DNA of 12,760 nt, from assembly GCA_030426005.1 (NCBI GenBank), contig JAUHZM010000061.1, positions 1 through 12,760 on the forward strand. Direction: 5' to 3'. Source of the stretch: Gammaproteobacteria bacterium. GTDB lineage: Bacteria; Pseudomonadota; Gammaproteobacteria; Arenicellales; Arenicellaceae. How positions within the stretch are numbered: position 1 is the stretch's first letter; the number at the start of each line of letters is the position of its first letter. Shown here in pieces: positions 1 through 6,623 of the stretch. A program made the translations under genes and the position numbers. Below the pieces are notes generated by a model. The model was not told the origin of the DNA, made no database searches, and saw nothing but the letters and a program-made list of their open reading frames with translations.

Positions 1-354
1 TGTAGATTGGGTGATCACTTGTGGCATCACGAAGGCATAAATTACTTCGGCGATGAGGTCGGGCACGATACCCAAAGCCACCAGAGTCAGACCCAGTCGC
101 ACGGCCAGTGAGGTCGCATTGAGCACACTGGCAAAAATAAAACAAAAAACCAGGAGGCCCAGCGCCGCCAGCATCCATATCAGCCAAGAAAGCGTCCAAA
201 CCACATGGTTTTCCGCAATAAACGCCATCCGCTCCAGCACAGTGGTATCCAACGGTAAGCCTCCTCGCATAGGCCCGTTCATCAATACACAGGCCATCGC
301 AATAACGATCAAATAAATACCGAAGAATTTTTTATTTTTATTACTCACGATCAT
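1..354 (-). CDS. Unrecognised integral membrane protein, N-terminal part (3' end beyond window)
   Basis: The minus strand is open from an ATG at 354 to the window edge, giving 118 residues with no stop. The protein starts with a Lys/Asn-rich stretch (MIVSNKNKKFF). Three strongly hydrophobic stretches follow, at about residues 10-28, 52-75 and 83-105, and they look like membrane helices. The second is Trp-rich (TLSWLIWMLAALGLLVF). The start is uncertain: no clear Shine-Dalgarno sequence precedes the ATG, and an in-frame GTG lies two codons in. I do not recognise the family, and the missing C-terminus prevents a function call. Codon use resembles the neighbouring genes. It is divergent from the secreted-protein gene at 494. 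Confidence 0.6.
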   Translation of the reverse strand, partial: MIVSNKNKKFFGIYLIVIAMACVLMNGPMRGGLPLDTTVLERMAFIAENHVVWTLSWLIWMLAALGLLVFCFIFASVLNATSLAVRLGLTLVALGIVPDLIAEVIYAFVMPQVITQST

Positions 355-451
355 CTATCAATCAGGCTAAGCTGATCTCACGTAGGTTATGAGCTGCTTC
401 GTGCAACTGTTATCCCCGAATTTGGCGATATGCTAGTGCTTTATCGACCAC

Positions 452-457
452 TAAAAT
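452..457 (+). promoter_or_regulatory. Possible -10 box for the secreted-protein gene
   Basis: TAAAAT (5 of 6 matches to TATAAT) lies about 36 bases before the preferred start at 494. No convincing -35 hexamer sits 16-18 bases upstream, so this is weak. The rest of the 355-493 gap holds only a short inverted repeat (ATCAG/CTGAT, 361-376) close to the divergent start at 354. Confidence 0.2.
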
Positions 458-493
458 AGAAGCTCGAATCACATAACAATGGAAAACAATCAC

Positions 494-982
494 ATGGCTG
501 CACACAAAGTAATTCGCCACACCGCAAGCGTGTTGGCGCTATGTTCACTCGTTCTATTTAGCTCCTTCGGACACGCGCAAAATAAAGTCGTTGTCGTACC
601 CATGGCGGGCGACTCAGTAGAGCCAGCACTTATCCCTGTTGCTGTGGGATCGATTGATTCCGCGGGCGGAATCAGTACTGGTTATGGAATCGCCTCTGTC
701 ACAAACCCTGCAGCGGGCTCCTATACAATCACCCTAACAAGCAGCATCAGCAGTGACAACCCAATTGTTAATGTCACGCCTTTTACTGGTAGCCCTGGTA
801 GTCCAGAGATAGCCGGTTACTCGCCTCTAACCAGCAACTCATTCAAAGTGACGATTCAAGACGAAGCCGGTAGTGGCGTGGATTCCGCATTCGCATTCAC
901 TGTGTATGTTGCACCGACAGCTAAAATGAAATCTTCGTCTGGCACAAACCAAAATGTGGATGGGCCTACAGTCCGAAAATAA
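494..982 (+). CDS. Small secreted protein, probable beta-sandwich, unknown function
   Basis: The product is 162 residues from the ATG at 494. An in-frame ATG at 479 would add five residues, but it has no ribosome site, whereas GGAAAA at 481-486 sits before 494. The N-terminus is a classical Sec signal peptide: basic HKVIRH, a hydrophobic core to about residue 24, and a GHA cleavage site near residue 28. The mature part (about 134 residues) has no Cys, begins with KVVVVPMAGD, and is rich in Gly, Ser, Thr and Val. Its spacing (GYGIASV...GSYTITL...VTPFTG...FKVTIQDEAGSGVDSAFAFTVYV) resembles beta-sandwich repeats in bacterial surface and secreted proteins that end in a 'D-x-x-F-x-x-x-V' strand. 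That likeness is from memory. It stands alone, divergent from the membrane gene and convergent with the gene at 1054. It could be periplasmic, surface-attached or released. Confidence 0.7.
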   Translation: MAAHKVIRHTASVLALCSLVLFSSFGHAQNKVVVVPMAGDSVEPALIPVAVGSIDSAGGISTGYGIASVTNPAAGSYTITLTSSISSDNPIVNVTPFTGSPGSPEIAGYSPLTSNSFKVTIQDEAGSGVDSAFAFTVYVAPTAKMKSSSGTNQNVDGPTVRK

Positions 983-992
983 GCTCGATCCG

Positions 993-1023
993 GGAGCATC
1001 TGAAATCTAGGCTCAGATGCTCC
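993..1023. terminator. 11-bp perfect hairpin between convergent genes, candidate bidirectional terminator
   Basis: GGAGCATCTGA (993-1003) pairs perfectly with TCAGATGCTCC (1013-1023) around a 9-base loop. It starts 10 bases after the stop at 982, in the 71-base gap between two convergent genes, which is where a shared terminator is expected. Neither strand has a U-run directly after the stem. It may act as a weak or factor-assisted terminator, or as a 3'-end-protecting stem. Confidence 0.5.
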
Positions 1024-1053
1024 ACAACACAAATTTCAGGTCGGTCGCGAAGG

Positions 1054-2082
1054 CTAAATGGACGGTGAAACGTGAAACGGAATTCGTCGCAGTAACTGAC
1101 CTTGTGCTGTGCGCACATCAACATACCATGTACCAGTCGCAGCGTCTGGAAAGTTACTCTTCATGGAATACGTACGATACCCTTCTTTTCGGCCACCAGT
1201 AATATCCGCTCCAATCGACTCGCTGTATTCATGGTGGCGCCACTCAAACAGAATGTCCTGAGTTAAGCCATTGGGGGCCCGGATCGCGACGTGTGCATAC
1301 ACACCGTCCTTGAGTTGATCTACGCTCAGTTGCTCAACCACACCAACCGGTTCGTGGTCTTGAACATCCGCGGCAATGACTGCGCTGCTTACTTCCAAAC
1401 CCGCTGCAGGGATTCCTGAGCGACCAGACCATAGCAACGCTGGCACCGCGCACACCGCCAGTAACACGAGACCTCGTGACCGGCCCGTTGGCATTAACAT
1501 CACCACCTTTGGGGTTGCAAAAACCAACCAGAAAACCAGCATACCTAAGGCCACTATCAAGGTCTTTTCAGTTGGCAGTTTAAGCGCAATGGGCAGAATC
1601 ACCAACGCCGCGACAAAGCTGCACAAGGCATGAAATGCAAAACTCATTAGTCGGTAACGCGAGATATATCGGTCGTACCACGGATCAATCGTACTCAACA
1701 GTGCCGCCCCAACAATGAAACTAGTAAATACGATTTGCCCCACAGACTGCCATTGCATCGCTGCAAATAGAAAGGGTAATGCAAAGAAAAAGATTTCTTG
1801 TTGAATCGACTGGCTCAAAAAATTTGAAACATTACTACTTAACGTTTGATGCCTCTCACCAAACACTCGCCGCGCAACCAACGGCTGAATAAACAACCAA
1901 ACCCAACCGCCAAATGCCATCAGAGCAATAAGCTGAGCCAGACTCTCTCCGCGTTGCACTAGCACGAAACTAGCCCATCCGAAAAAGAAACTAAAGACCG
2001 GGATCAACCAAAAATAACGCGAAAAAATACGCTCGAATCGACTCAATACAGCTTGGTATCGAGAGGTTTGACTAGAAGTCAT
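1054..2082 (-). CDS. DUF5924/DUF2914-type membrane protein
   Basis: This 342-residue protein has about seven hydrophobic segments in its N-terminal two thirds, at roughly residues 24-42, 50-70, 96-112, 114-132, 148-166, 173-195 and 202-218. A soluble C-terminal domain of about 110 residues follows. The C-terminal pattern (DGVYAHVAIRAP, then FEWRHH, then GYRTYSMKSNFPDAATGTWYVDVRTAQGQLLRRIPFHV) matches my memory of DUF2914: a W-H-x(n)-Y-R-T-x-S run, then G-x-W-x-V-D and an F-x-V ending. The membrane part resembles the associated DUF5924 family. Both are of unknown function; the domain order suggests a membrane-anchored extracytoplasmic beta domain. The SD is weak (AAAAGA before the ATG). The gene sits 113 bp downstream of the SDR stop on the same strand, so co-transcription is possible but not shown. 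Confidence 0.75.
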   Translation of the reverse strand: MTSSQTSRYQAVLSRFERIFSRYFWLIPVFSFFFGWASFVLVQRGESLAQLIALMAFGGWVWLFIQPLVARRVFGERHQTLSSNVSNFLSQSIQQEIFFFALPFLFAAMQWQSVGQIVFTSFIVGAALLSTIDPWYDRYISRYRLMSFAFHALCSFVAALVILPIALKLPTEKTLIVALGMLVFWLVFATPKVVMLMPTGRSRGLVLLAVCAVPALLWSGRSGIPAAGLEVSSAVIAADVQDHEPVGVVEQLSVDQLKDGVYAHVAIRAPNGLTQDILFEWRHHEYSESIGADITGGRKEGYRTYSMKSNFPDAATGTWYVDVRTAQGQLLRRIPFHVSPSI

Positions 2083-2195
2083 TCTTTTAAAGTCTGCGAA
2101 TTATGGGGCATGGCTAACAATTATAAATTGCGTATTTTCAGCGTCCAACAAACACGGTTGGTTTTAATCGCGATTTAACACTACCCCCATTCAGT

Positions 2196-2963
2196 TTAGA
2201 TTCGTGGCAATCCCACCAAGTCTCGCCCCTCATTGGTTTTTAACGAGAAGTCTGAACCTGAAAGACTTTGCCCTCCCTCTGTTGCAATATACACGATGGC
2301 TTGTGCGACCCAGTCAGCGGGTATATGTTTTGACCAATCTAACTGACTCACAGGGTTCATCCCACTGTCTTTAATTGAAGATTGCATATCCGTGGCGACG
2401 GTACCTGGGCTTAAACCTACACAATTAATTCCATGCTGATGATACTCCTTGTGCGTGCTTTTAGTTAGCGACAATACCGCAGCCTTTGATGCGCAATACG
2501 CACTCCAACCCTCGAGTGTGCTGGTTGCTGCGCCCGAGCTAATGTTAATTATTGTGCCTTCACCACGCTGTTGCATCGTTGGGATCACGGCCCGTAAACC
2601 GTGGTACACGCCTTTCACATTAACATCCATTGCATAGTCCCAGGCAGCCACATCGCTCTCTGCCAAATGTGCGATCGGCTCAATTAGCCCAGCATTATTC
2701 ACCAGTATATCGATATCACCAAACTGATCGAGCGCCGCACAGACAGGCCGCTCAATGTCGTTAAAATTAGCCACATCACCAGCATCGCAGATTGACGCCA
2801 CACCCATCGAATTAAGCTCTGCACCTAAACTCCGCAACGCTTCCTCACTGCGTGCCAGCGCCACTATATTCATTCCTTTTTCAGCTAACGCTAGCGCTGC
2901 AGCGCGGCCAATACCCCTACTAGCTCCAGTAATCATCGCCGTCTTATTTTTTAATAAATTCAT
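2196..2963 (-). CDS. SDR-family NAD(P)-dependent oxidoreductase
   Basis: This is a 255-residue classical short-chain dehydrogenase/reductase, the usual family length. The Rossmann glycine motif TGASRGIG is at 12-19. The structural motif NNAG is at 89-92. The catalytic set is complete: Asn in the DVNVKG segment (about 115), Ser in ISSG (142-143), and Tyr156/Lys160 in SAYCASK. LSPGTVATDM (184-193) is the usual post-catalytic substrate-loop segment. Arg near 38, after the second strand (ALARSE), favours NADP(H) over NAD; this is an inference. An AGG sits 7 bases before the ATG. The substrate cannot be told from sequence. It is divergent from a LysR gene across 101 bp of AT-rich DNA, so that regulator probably controls it. 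Confidence 0.92.
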   Translation of the reverse strand: MNLLKNKTAMITGASRGIGRAAALALAEKGMNIVALARSEEALRSLGAELNSMGVASICDAGDVANFNDIERPVCAALDQFGDIDILVNNAGLIEPIAHLAESDVAAWDYAMDVNVKGVYHGLRAVIPTMQQRGEGTIINISSGAATSTLEGWSAYCASKAAVLSLTKSTHKEYHQHGINCVGLSPGTVATDMQSSIKDSGMNPVSQLDWSKHIPADWVAQAIVYIATEGGQSLSGSDFSLKTNEGRDLVGLPRI

Positions 2964-2997
2964 TCATCAACCTGACTCGTTATCTCAATATGTCATC

Positions 2998-3003
2998 AGT
3001 ATA
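2998..3003 (-). promoter_or_regulatory. Candidate -10 box for the SDR gene
   Basis: On the minus strand TATACT (5 of 6) lies 34 bases before the SDR ATG, in a very AT-rich stretch (2998-3064). This would give a 5' leader of about 28 bases. No good -35 is visible, as expected if the LysR protein activates it. Confidence 0.35.
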
Positions 3004-3048
3004 AAAATATTTTATTGCTAATAAATCATCAAATACTCAATACATAAT

Positions 3049-3061
3049 TGCATATAATGCA
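3049..3061 (+). promoter_or_regulatory. T-N11-A palindrome (LysR box) containing a perfect TATAAT, next to the LysR start
   Basis: TGCATATAATGCA has perfect 5-bp arms (TGCAT/ATGCA) around ATA, and it fits the T-N11-A rule for LysR-type regulator sites. Its centre contains a consensus -10 box (TATAAT, 3053-3058). The ATG of the LysR gene begins at 3065, so the expected transcription start falls on or beside the start codon. Regulator binding here would block its own promoter, while an upstream site could serve the divergent SDR gene. No strong -35 is visible. Confidence 0.5.
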
Positions 3062-3064
3062 TTA

Positions 3065-3976
3065 ATGAACACCAAGCTTTTGGGCATTTTCATTGAGGTA
3101 GTGAATACGCAAAGCTTCGCGAAAGCGGCCAGAGTACTGGACCTTGACCCATCGGCTGTGTCGCGCGCCATTCAACAACTCGAAGCGGAATTACACTGTA
3201 CGCTATTTAGGCGAACGACGCGCCATCTTGCGATTACCGACGCTGGCGTTCTGGTAGCGCAACGCGCCCAGCACATTCTTGACGCAGTCGCGCAACTCAA
3301 GGATTGCTCAGACGACGAACTCGAACAGATACAAGGGCGTGTGTCTATGAGCACATCGGTGGCCTTCGGCCAGACCTGTGTGCTACCTTTTGTGAGCGAG
3401 TTCCTGAGTGCGTATCCAAACATTCATCTCGACCTCAAATTCACTGACCAAAATCTTGACTTAGTGGCCGACAAAATTGACTTTGCAATCCGGCTGTCTC
3501 CATCAATTGAGAACAATGTTGTTCGGAGCAAACTGTTATCGACTGAGTATCGAATTTGCGCATCCCGCGCCTACTTGTCGACAACACCGCAACTCAACAC
3601 TCCGGAAGACCTGGCACAACACCGCGTAATAACGTTCGACCTGCCAGCCTACAAACGAGCCTGGAAATTCAAACGTCAGCACAGCGTCAGCGAAATCAAA
3701 ATCAACCCTATACTGACTATCTCCAACGCCATCGCCCTACAACAGGCCATACTCAATGATATTGGTGTGGGCATCTTGCCGCACTGGTTGGCGGACGATC
3801 TAATTCGCAATGAGAAGTTAGTTAATCTGTTCCCAAGCGCTCCTGTCACCGCCACGACGTTTGATACCGCCGCATGGTTGATCTACCAGAACCGCCAGTA
3901 TTTACCTCGTCGAACTCGAATTGCTATTGATTTCTTCTGCGAGAAGATAAAAACCAACTTCGGCAACGAGGTATAG
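3065..3976 (+). CDS. LysR-family transcriptional regulator
   Basis: This is a 303-residue protein of typical LysR length. The N-terminal winged helix-turn-helix covers about residues 1-60, with the hallmark SFAKAARVLDLDPSAVSRAIQQLEAEL followed by LFRRTTRHLAITDAG. A linker helix (about 65-85) leads to the effector-binding domain (about 90-295), which begins GRVSMSTSVAFGQTCVLPFV and contains DFAIRLS and VGILPHWLADD. The last two are typical of the CrgA/DmlR-like branch. The ATG at 3065 gives the canonical N-terminus, but no Shine-Dalgarno precedes it. A TATAAT ends 6 bases upstream, so the mRNA may be leaderless. The inducer is unknown; the likely target is the divergent SDR gene. Its stop lies 4 bases from that of the convergent methyltransferase gene. 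Confidence 0.92.
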   Translation: MNTKLLGIFIEVVNTQSFAKAARVLDLDPSAVSRAIQQLEAELHCTLFRRTTRHLAITDAGVLVAQRAQHILDAVAQLKDCSDDELEQIQGRVSMSTSVAFGQTCVLPFVSEFLSAYPNIHLDLKFTDQNLDLVADKIDFAIRLSPSIENNVVRSKLLSTEYRICASRAYLSTTPQLNTPEDLAQHRVITFDLPAYKRAWKFKRQHSVSEIKINPILTISNAIALQQAILNDIGVGILPHWLADDLIRNEKLVNLFPSAPVTATTFDTAAWLIYQNRQYLPRRTRIAIDFFCEKIKTNFGNEV

Positions 3977-3980
3977 TCCA

Positions 3981-4583
3981 TTACGCTTGGTGAGCTTTAG
4001 AAGCAATGGTATACACGTGCTTTTCTGGATATTGATCTAATTCAAGATGCATTATCGATAAGCCATTACTAGCTAGAAGTGCCAAATTTTTATTAATCCC
4101 AAGTGAACTGTAATAAAACGTATCGTTGTGCCATTGGTCGGTGTGCTCGCCTTGTGCATTGCCGAAGGTGTACATCAATACGCCCTGTGGTGACAACAGC
4201 GTGCACAGCTTTGCAATCACCGTCTCCTGCCGTGCATAGGGCAAATGAAACAAGCTATCCCAGGCGACGATCACATCAAAGGTCTGAGCTGATTGCCAAC
4301 GACTAATATCAGCATGAATGAACTCATGGTCAGGATGAGCAGCACGGGCCAGTTGAATCATTTCTTCAGACACATCGACCCCAGTGACTGCAAAGTTTGC
4401 TTGCGTTAGCACTTCGATCAGTCGGCCACCCGCACCGCAACCAACATCCAAGGCAAGACCACCTTTAGGCGCAAAGCGCAATGTTCGCTGTAACTGCGAC
4501 ACGCCATACGAGGACGCCGTGTGATGCCGTTGCCACCACGTCGCTATTTTGTCGTATTTACTGCCGGTCTGAAATGGGTCCAT
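3981..4583 (-). CDS. Class I SAM-dependent methyltransferase
   Basis: This is a 200-residue single-domain methyltransferase. Motif I (LDVGCGAGG, 45-53) binds S-adenosylmethionine, the acidic end of the second strand is VTGVDVSEEM (66-75), and motif III/IV is FDVIVAWDSLFHLP (102-115). The 'FDVI...D.LFHL' form is typical of Methyltransf_11/25-like small-molecule methyltransferases. The N-terminus has the family's YDKIATWW segment (10-17) before motif I. The substrate cannot be inferred from neighbours. The stop nearly abuts that of the convergent LysR gene. Upstream, 159 bp separate it from the divergent small gene at 4743, and this gap contains an inverted repeat. Confidence 0.88.
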   Translation of the reverse strand: MDPFQTGSKYDKIATWWQRHHTASSYGVSQLQRTLRFAPKGGLALDVGCGAGGRLIEVLTQANFAVTGVDVSEEMIQLARAAHPDHEFIHADISRWQSAQTFDVIVAWDSLFHLPYARQETVIAKLCTLLSPQGVLMYTFGNAQGEHTDQWHNDTFYYSSLGINKNLALLASNGLSIMHLELDQYPEKHVYTIASKAHQA

Positions 4584-4633
4584 CGTTATCCGTTACACTT
4601 AGACTGAGTTAGGAAATACCCGCTATACGCGAT

Positions 4634-4652
4634 ATTCGGTGATATGCCGAAT
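4634..4652. repeat. Inverted repeat ATTCGG-N7-CCGAAT upstream of the methyltransferase gene
   Basis: Perfect 6-bp arms (4634-4639 and 4647-4652) with a 7-base spacer lie 51 bases before the methyltransferase ATG, in the divergent gap. Neither side has a T-run, so an operator is more likely than a terminator. No known regulator is matched. Confidence 0.35.
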
Positions 4653-4705
4653 CATGTTAGCAGTCAGAAATAGGTACCGCAAACCACTGCAACCTAGATT
4701 TAGGG

Positions 4706-4711
4706 TACAAT
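4706..4711 (+). promoter_or_regulatory. Candidate -10 box for the small gene at 4743
   Basis: TACAAT (5 of 6) lies 31 bases before the ATG, which would give a leader of about 25 bases. A CGGAA purine stretch near 4731-4735 may serve as the ribosome site. The -35 region is poor. Confidence 0.3.
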
Positions 4712-4742
4712 TCCGCGCCCAAAATCGGACCGGAATCGCCTC

Positions 4743-4961
4743 ATGAGAGAATCACTTAGACGTAAAATTATTGACGTCTGCGATACTAAAATCGCCCGCA
4801 AAGGAGAATCCGTTGGTTTGTCATTCTATGCTTTTTTCGCCAACAAAAATGATGACCCAGAACTACTTATGGAAGCGGCAACCTGGTGGATACAGACGCA
4901 CCGCCTAGACCACTTCGAGAAGGCGGTACGGATACGTGAGATGGTGCTGCGCGGCGATTAG
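4743..4961 (+). CDS. Small conserved protein, DUF6500-like
   Basis: The product is 72 residues, charged and cytoplasmic, with no signal peptide or membrane segment. It begins MRESLRRKIIDVCDTKIARKG, and contains GLSFYAFFANKNDDPELLMEAATWW (about 25-49) and HRLDHFEKAVRIREMVL (53-69). I recall near-identical small proteins in gammaproteobacteria, annotated as the uncharacterised DUF6500 family. The name is from memory; the real conservation of the FYAFFANKNDDPELLMEA core is what I am surer of. The sequence looks mostly helical, with no catalytic motif. Its TAG (4959-4961) overlaps the TAA (4958-4960) of the convergent VOC gene, leaving no room for a terminator between them. Confidence 0.8.
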   Translation: MRESLRRKIIDVCDTKIARKGESVGLSFYAFFANKNDDPELLMEAATWWIQTHRLDHFEKAVRIREMVLRGD

Positions 4962-5353
4962 CCTTTCGAGATAGGCGGATGGAAAATGACTTGGACCACG
5001 GTGCCTTCCGGATCATAGCAGTAAAAGCTACGCGCACCATCACGGTGTGTCTTGGGTTGTGATGCCATCTTAACTTTGTTTTCAACCAGAAACGCATGCC
5101 ATGCATCAACCTGGTCCATCTTGTCCACGATGATACCAATGTGATCCAAGGTCTGTGCTTTGTCGCCCGTGTCTTCGACCACATGCAGCGCGAGATTATC
5201 CGCACCACTGCACAAGTAAACATTCTCTGGATCAGGCCGCCACTCAACGTCAAAGCCCAATAAGTCCACGTAAAACTTTTCGACCAGTGGCAGGTCCTTG
5301 ACGTTCAGCGCCACGTGGCGCAATCCAGCGTGCGTTGGTCTACTTAATGGCAT
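4958..5353 (-). CDS. VOC-superfamily (glyoxalase/dioxygenase-like) protein
   Basis: This is a 131-residue vicinal-oxygen-chelate protein built of two paired beta-alpha-beta-beta-beta modules. The first starts LRHVALNVKDLPLVEKFYVDLLGF (11-34) and the second LDHIGIIVDKMDQVDAWHAFL (69-89). Candidate metal ligands are His13, His57, His71 and Glu116 (in YDPEGTVVQV), the usual VOC positions, so a metal-dependent enzyme is likely. The reaction is not determined by sequence (lyase, dioxygenase or resistance-type). The reading frame is open further, to an ATG at 5416, but the ATG at 5353 is preferred. It gives the standard VOC N-terminus and forms a TAATG overlap with the stop of the upstream osmC gene, implying translational coupling. 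It is the last gene of the possible trp-osmC transcript. Confidence 0.85.
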   Translation of the reverse strand: MPLSRPTHAGLRHVALNVKDLPLVEKFYVDLLGFDVEWRPDPENVYLCSGADNLALHVVEDTGDKAQTLDHIGIIVDKMDQVDAWHAFLVENKVKMASQPKTHRDGARSFYCYDPEGTVVQVIFHPPISKG

Positions 5354-5763
5354 TAGAGTATCTCGTATGAATGGGTTACATCCGCAGTTTTGCCGAGCAT
5401 AATCGACGCGGAACAATATTTTTCTGCCGACAGTTGGACGGCTTTGGCGACCGCTTTATCCGTCAGATCCGGCCCCGCAACTTTAAAATGCAGATGAATT
5501 TTGGTGAACACTTTGGGGTCCGTGTCTGCGCGCTCTGCTTCAACATCCGCAACACAGGAATCAACGTGCAACCGCCGTTTACGAAGAATGTGCACCACAT
5601 CAAATGACGGACAACCACCCATGCCCATTAACAGAAATTCCATCGGGCGCGCACCCAAGTTTTCACCACCAAAATCCGGCGGGCCATCCATCATCACACT
5701 GTGACCCGTACCCGACGTGGCTTTGAAGTTTACGTTTTGTTGTAACTCGACCGTGGCTTTCAT
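5353..5763 (-). CDS. yhfA: OsmC-family protein, YhfA-like
   Basis: This 136-residue protein matches the OsmC/Ohr fold and the E. coli YhfA branch closely: GHSVMMDG (20-27), RPMEFLLMGMGGCPSFDVV (39-57), FTKIHLHFKVAGPDL (86-100), LSAEKYCSASIML (111-123) and a terminal VTHSYEI. The two redox cysteines of the family are present, Cys51 in GGC and Cys117 in KYC. OsmC/Ohr proteins reduce organic hydroperoxides through such a pair; the substrate of YhfA itself is uncertain. AGG lies 7 bases before the ATG. The gene begins 47 bp after the trpC stop with no hairpin between, so read-through from trp is likely. From memory, yhfA-like genes neighbour crp in E. coli and sit near trpGDC-vfr in Pseudomonas. 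Here no crp lies between. Confidence 0.9.
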   Translation of the reverse strand: MKATVELQQNVNFKATSGTGHSVMMDGPPDFGGENLGARPMEFLLMGMGGCPSFDVVHILRKRRLHVDSCVADVEAERADTDPKVFTKIHLHFKVAGPDLTDKAVAKAVQLSAEKYCSASIMLGKTADVTHSYEIL

Positions 5764-5810
5764 GGTGTTACCTGAAAATAAGTTTGATATGACTCTTACA
5801 ATTGGGGCGA

Positions 5811-6623
5811 TTAAGCAAAGAACAACTCTGCCAGTCGTCTTCCTGGTTCATCGGCGCGCATAAAGGCTTCGCCAACCAGAAAACTGTTAACCTGATGCTC
5901 GCGCATTAAGGCCACGTCTTCGGGTGTATGGATCCCACTTTCGGTGACCACGATGGTGTCATCCGGTATGTGTTTAAGCAGTGAAATTGTGGTGTTTAAC
6001 GACGTCTCAAAATTACGTAGGTTCCGGTTATTGATACCAATCATGGGCATGCGCAATGACAAACCGCGCTCCAATTCCACCTCATCATGCACCTCGACCA
6101 AGACATCCATACCGAGCTCTTGTGCTCGCCCGGCCAGATCTTGCATTAAACCATCCTCCAGCGCGGCCACGATTAACAAAATGCAGTCAGCCCCCATCGC
6201 TCGCGCTTCAAATACCTGATAGTCATCCAGCATAAAGTCTTTACGCAGCATGGGCAGCGTACTGGCTTCACGCGCCGCGGCAAAGTAGGCCGCACTGCCT
6301 TGAAAAAAGTGCTCATCGGTCAAAACCGACAAACAGCTGGCACCGTGCTTTTGATAACTTTCGGCAATCGCGGCGGGCTTAAAGTTGGGTCGGATCAGAC
6401 CTTTGCTCGGGCTGGCTTTTTTAACTTCCGCTATTACAGCGGCTCGTTCCGCGGCTAAGGATTCAGCGAGCGCTGCGACAAAGCCGCGACATGGCGCGCT
6501 ATCGTCGGCCATGGATTTTACGTCGGCGACACTTACTTGGCGCTTGGCAGCCTCAACTTCGAGTTGCTTATGCTGCATGATTTTATCCAGCACATCAGAC
6601 CCGGTTTTCATCACTGCGTGCAT
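5811..6623 (-). CDS. trpC: Indole-3-glycerol phosphate synthase
   Basis: This 270-residue TIM-barrel protein catalyses ring closure of CdRP to indole-3-glycerol phosphate, the fourth step of tryptophan synthesis in the cytoplasm. It is the monofunctional form, without a fused TrpF domain. Signature segments are AEVKKASPSKG (65-75) with the catalytic Glu/Lys pair, LSVLTDEHFFQGS (98-110), LRKDFMLDDYQV (126-137) with the general-acid Lys, VEVHDEVEL (176-184), INNRNLRNFETSL (197-209) and the phosphate-binding VTESGI (226-231). The ATG at 6623 overlaps the trpD stop (TAATG) and has GAGG 7 bases upstream inside trpD, so it is preferred over Met5. The protein contains no Trp, which fits a starvation-induced gene. 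Confidence 0.97.
   Translation of the reverse strand: MHAVMKTGSDVLDKIMQHKQLEVEAAKRQVSVADVKSMADDSAPCRGFVAALAESLAAERAAVIAEVKKASPSKGLIRPNFKPAAIAESYQKHGASCLSVLTDEHFFQGSAAYFAAAREASTLPMLRKDFMLDDYQVFEARAMGADCILLIVAALEDGLMQDLAGRAQELGMDVLVEVHDEVELERGLSLRMPMIGINNRNLRNFETSLNTTISLLKHIPDDTIVVTESGIHTPEDVALMREHQVNSFLVGEAFMRADEPGRRLAELFFA

Noticed and set aside
2145..2165. CCAAC/GTTGG stem followed by TTTT as a plus-strand terminator
   Set aside because: The stem is only 5 bp and no plus-strand gene ends there. On the minus strand, where the SDR gene ends, there is no T-run.
5354..5416. 21-residue N-terminal extension of the VOC protein
   Set aside because: It lies inside osmC, is not VOC-like, and the ATG at 5353 gives the standard N-terminus with a TAATG overlap.
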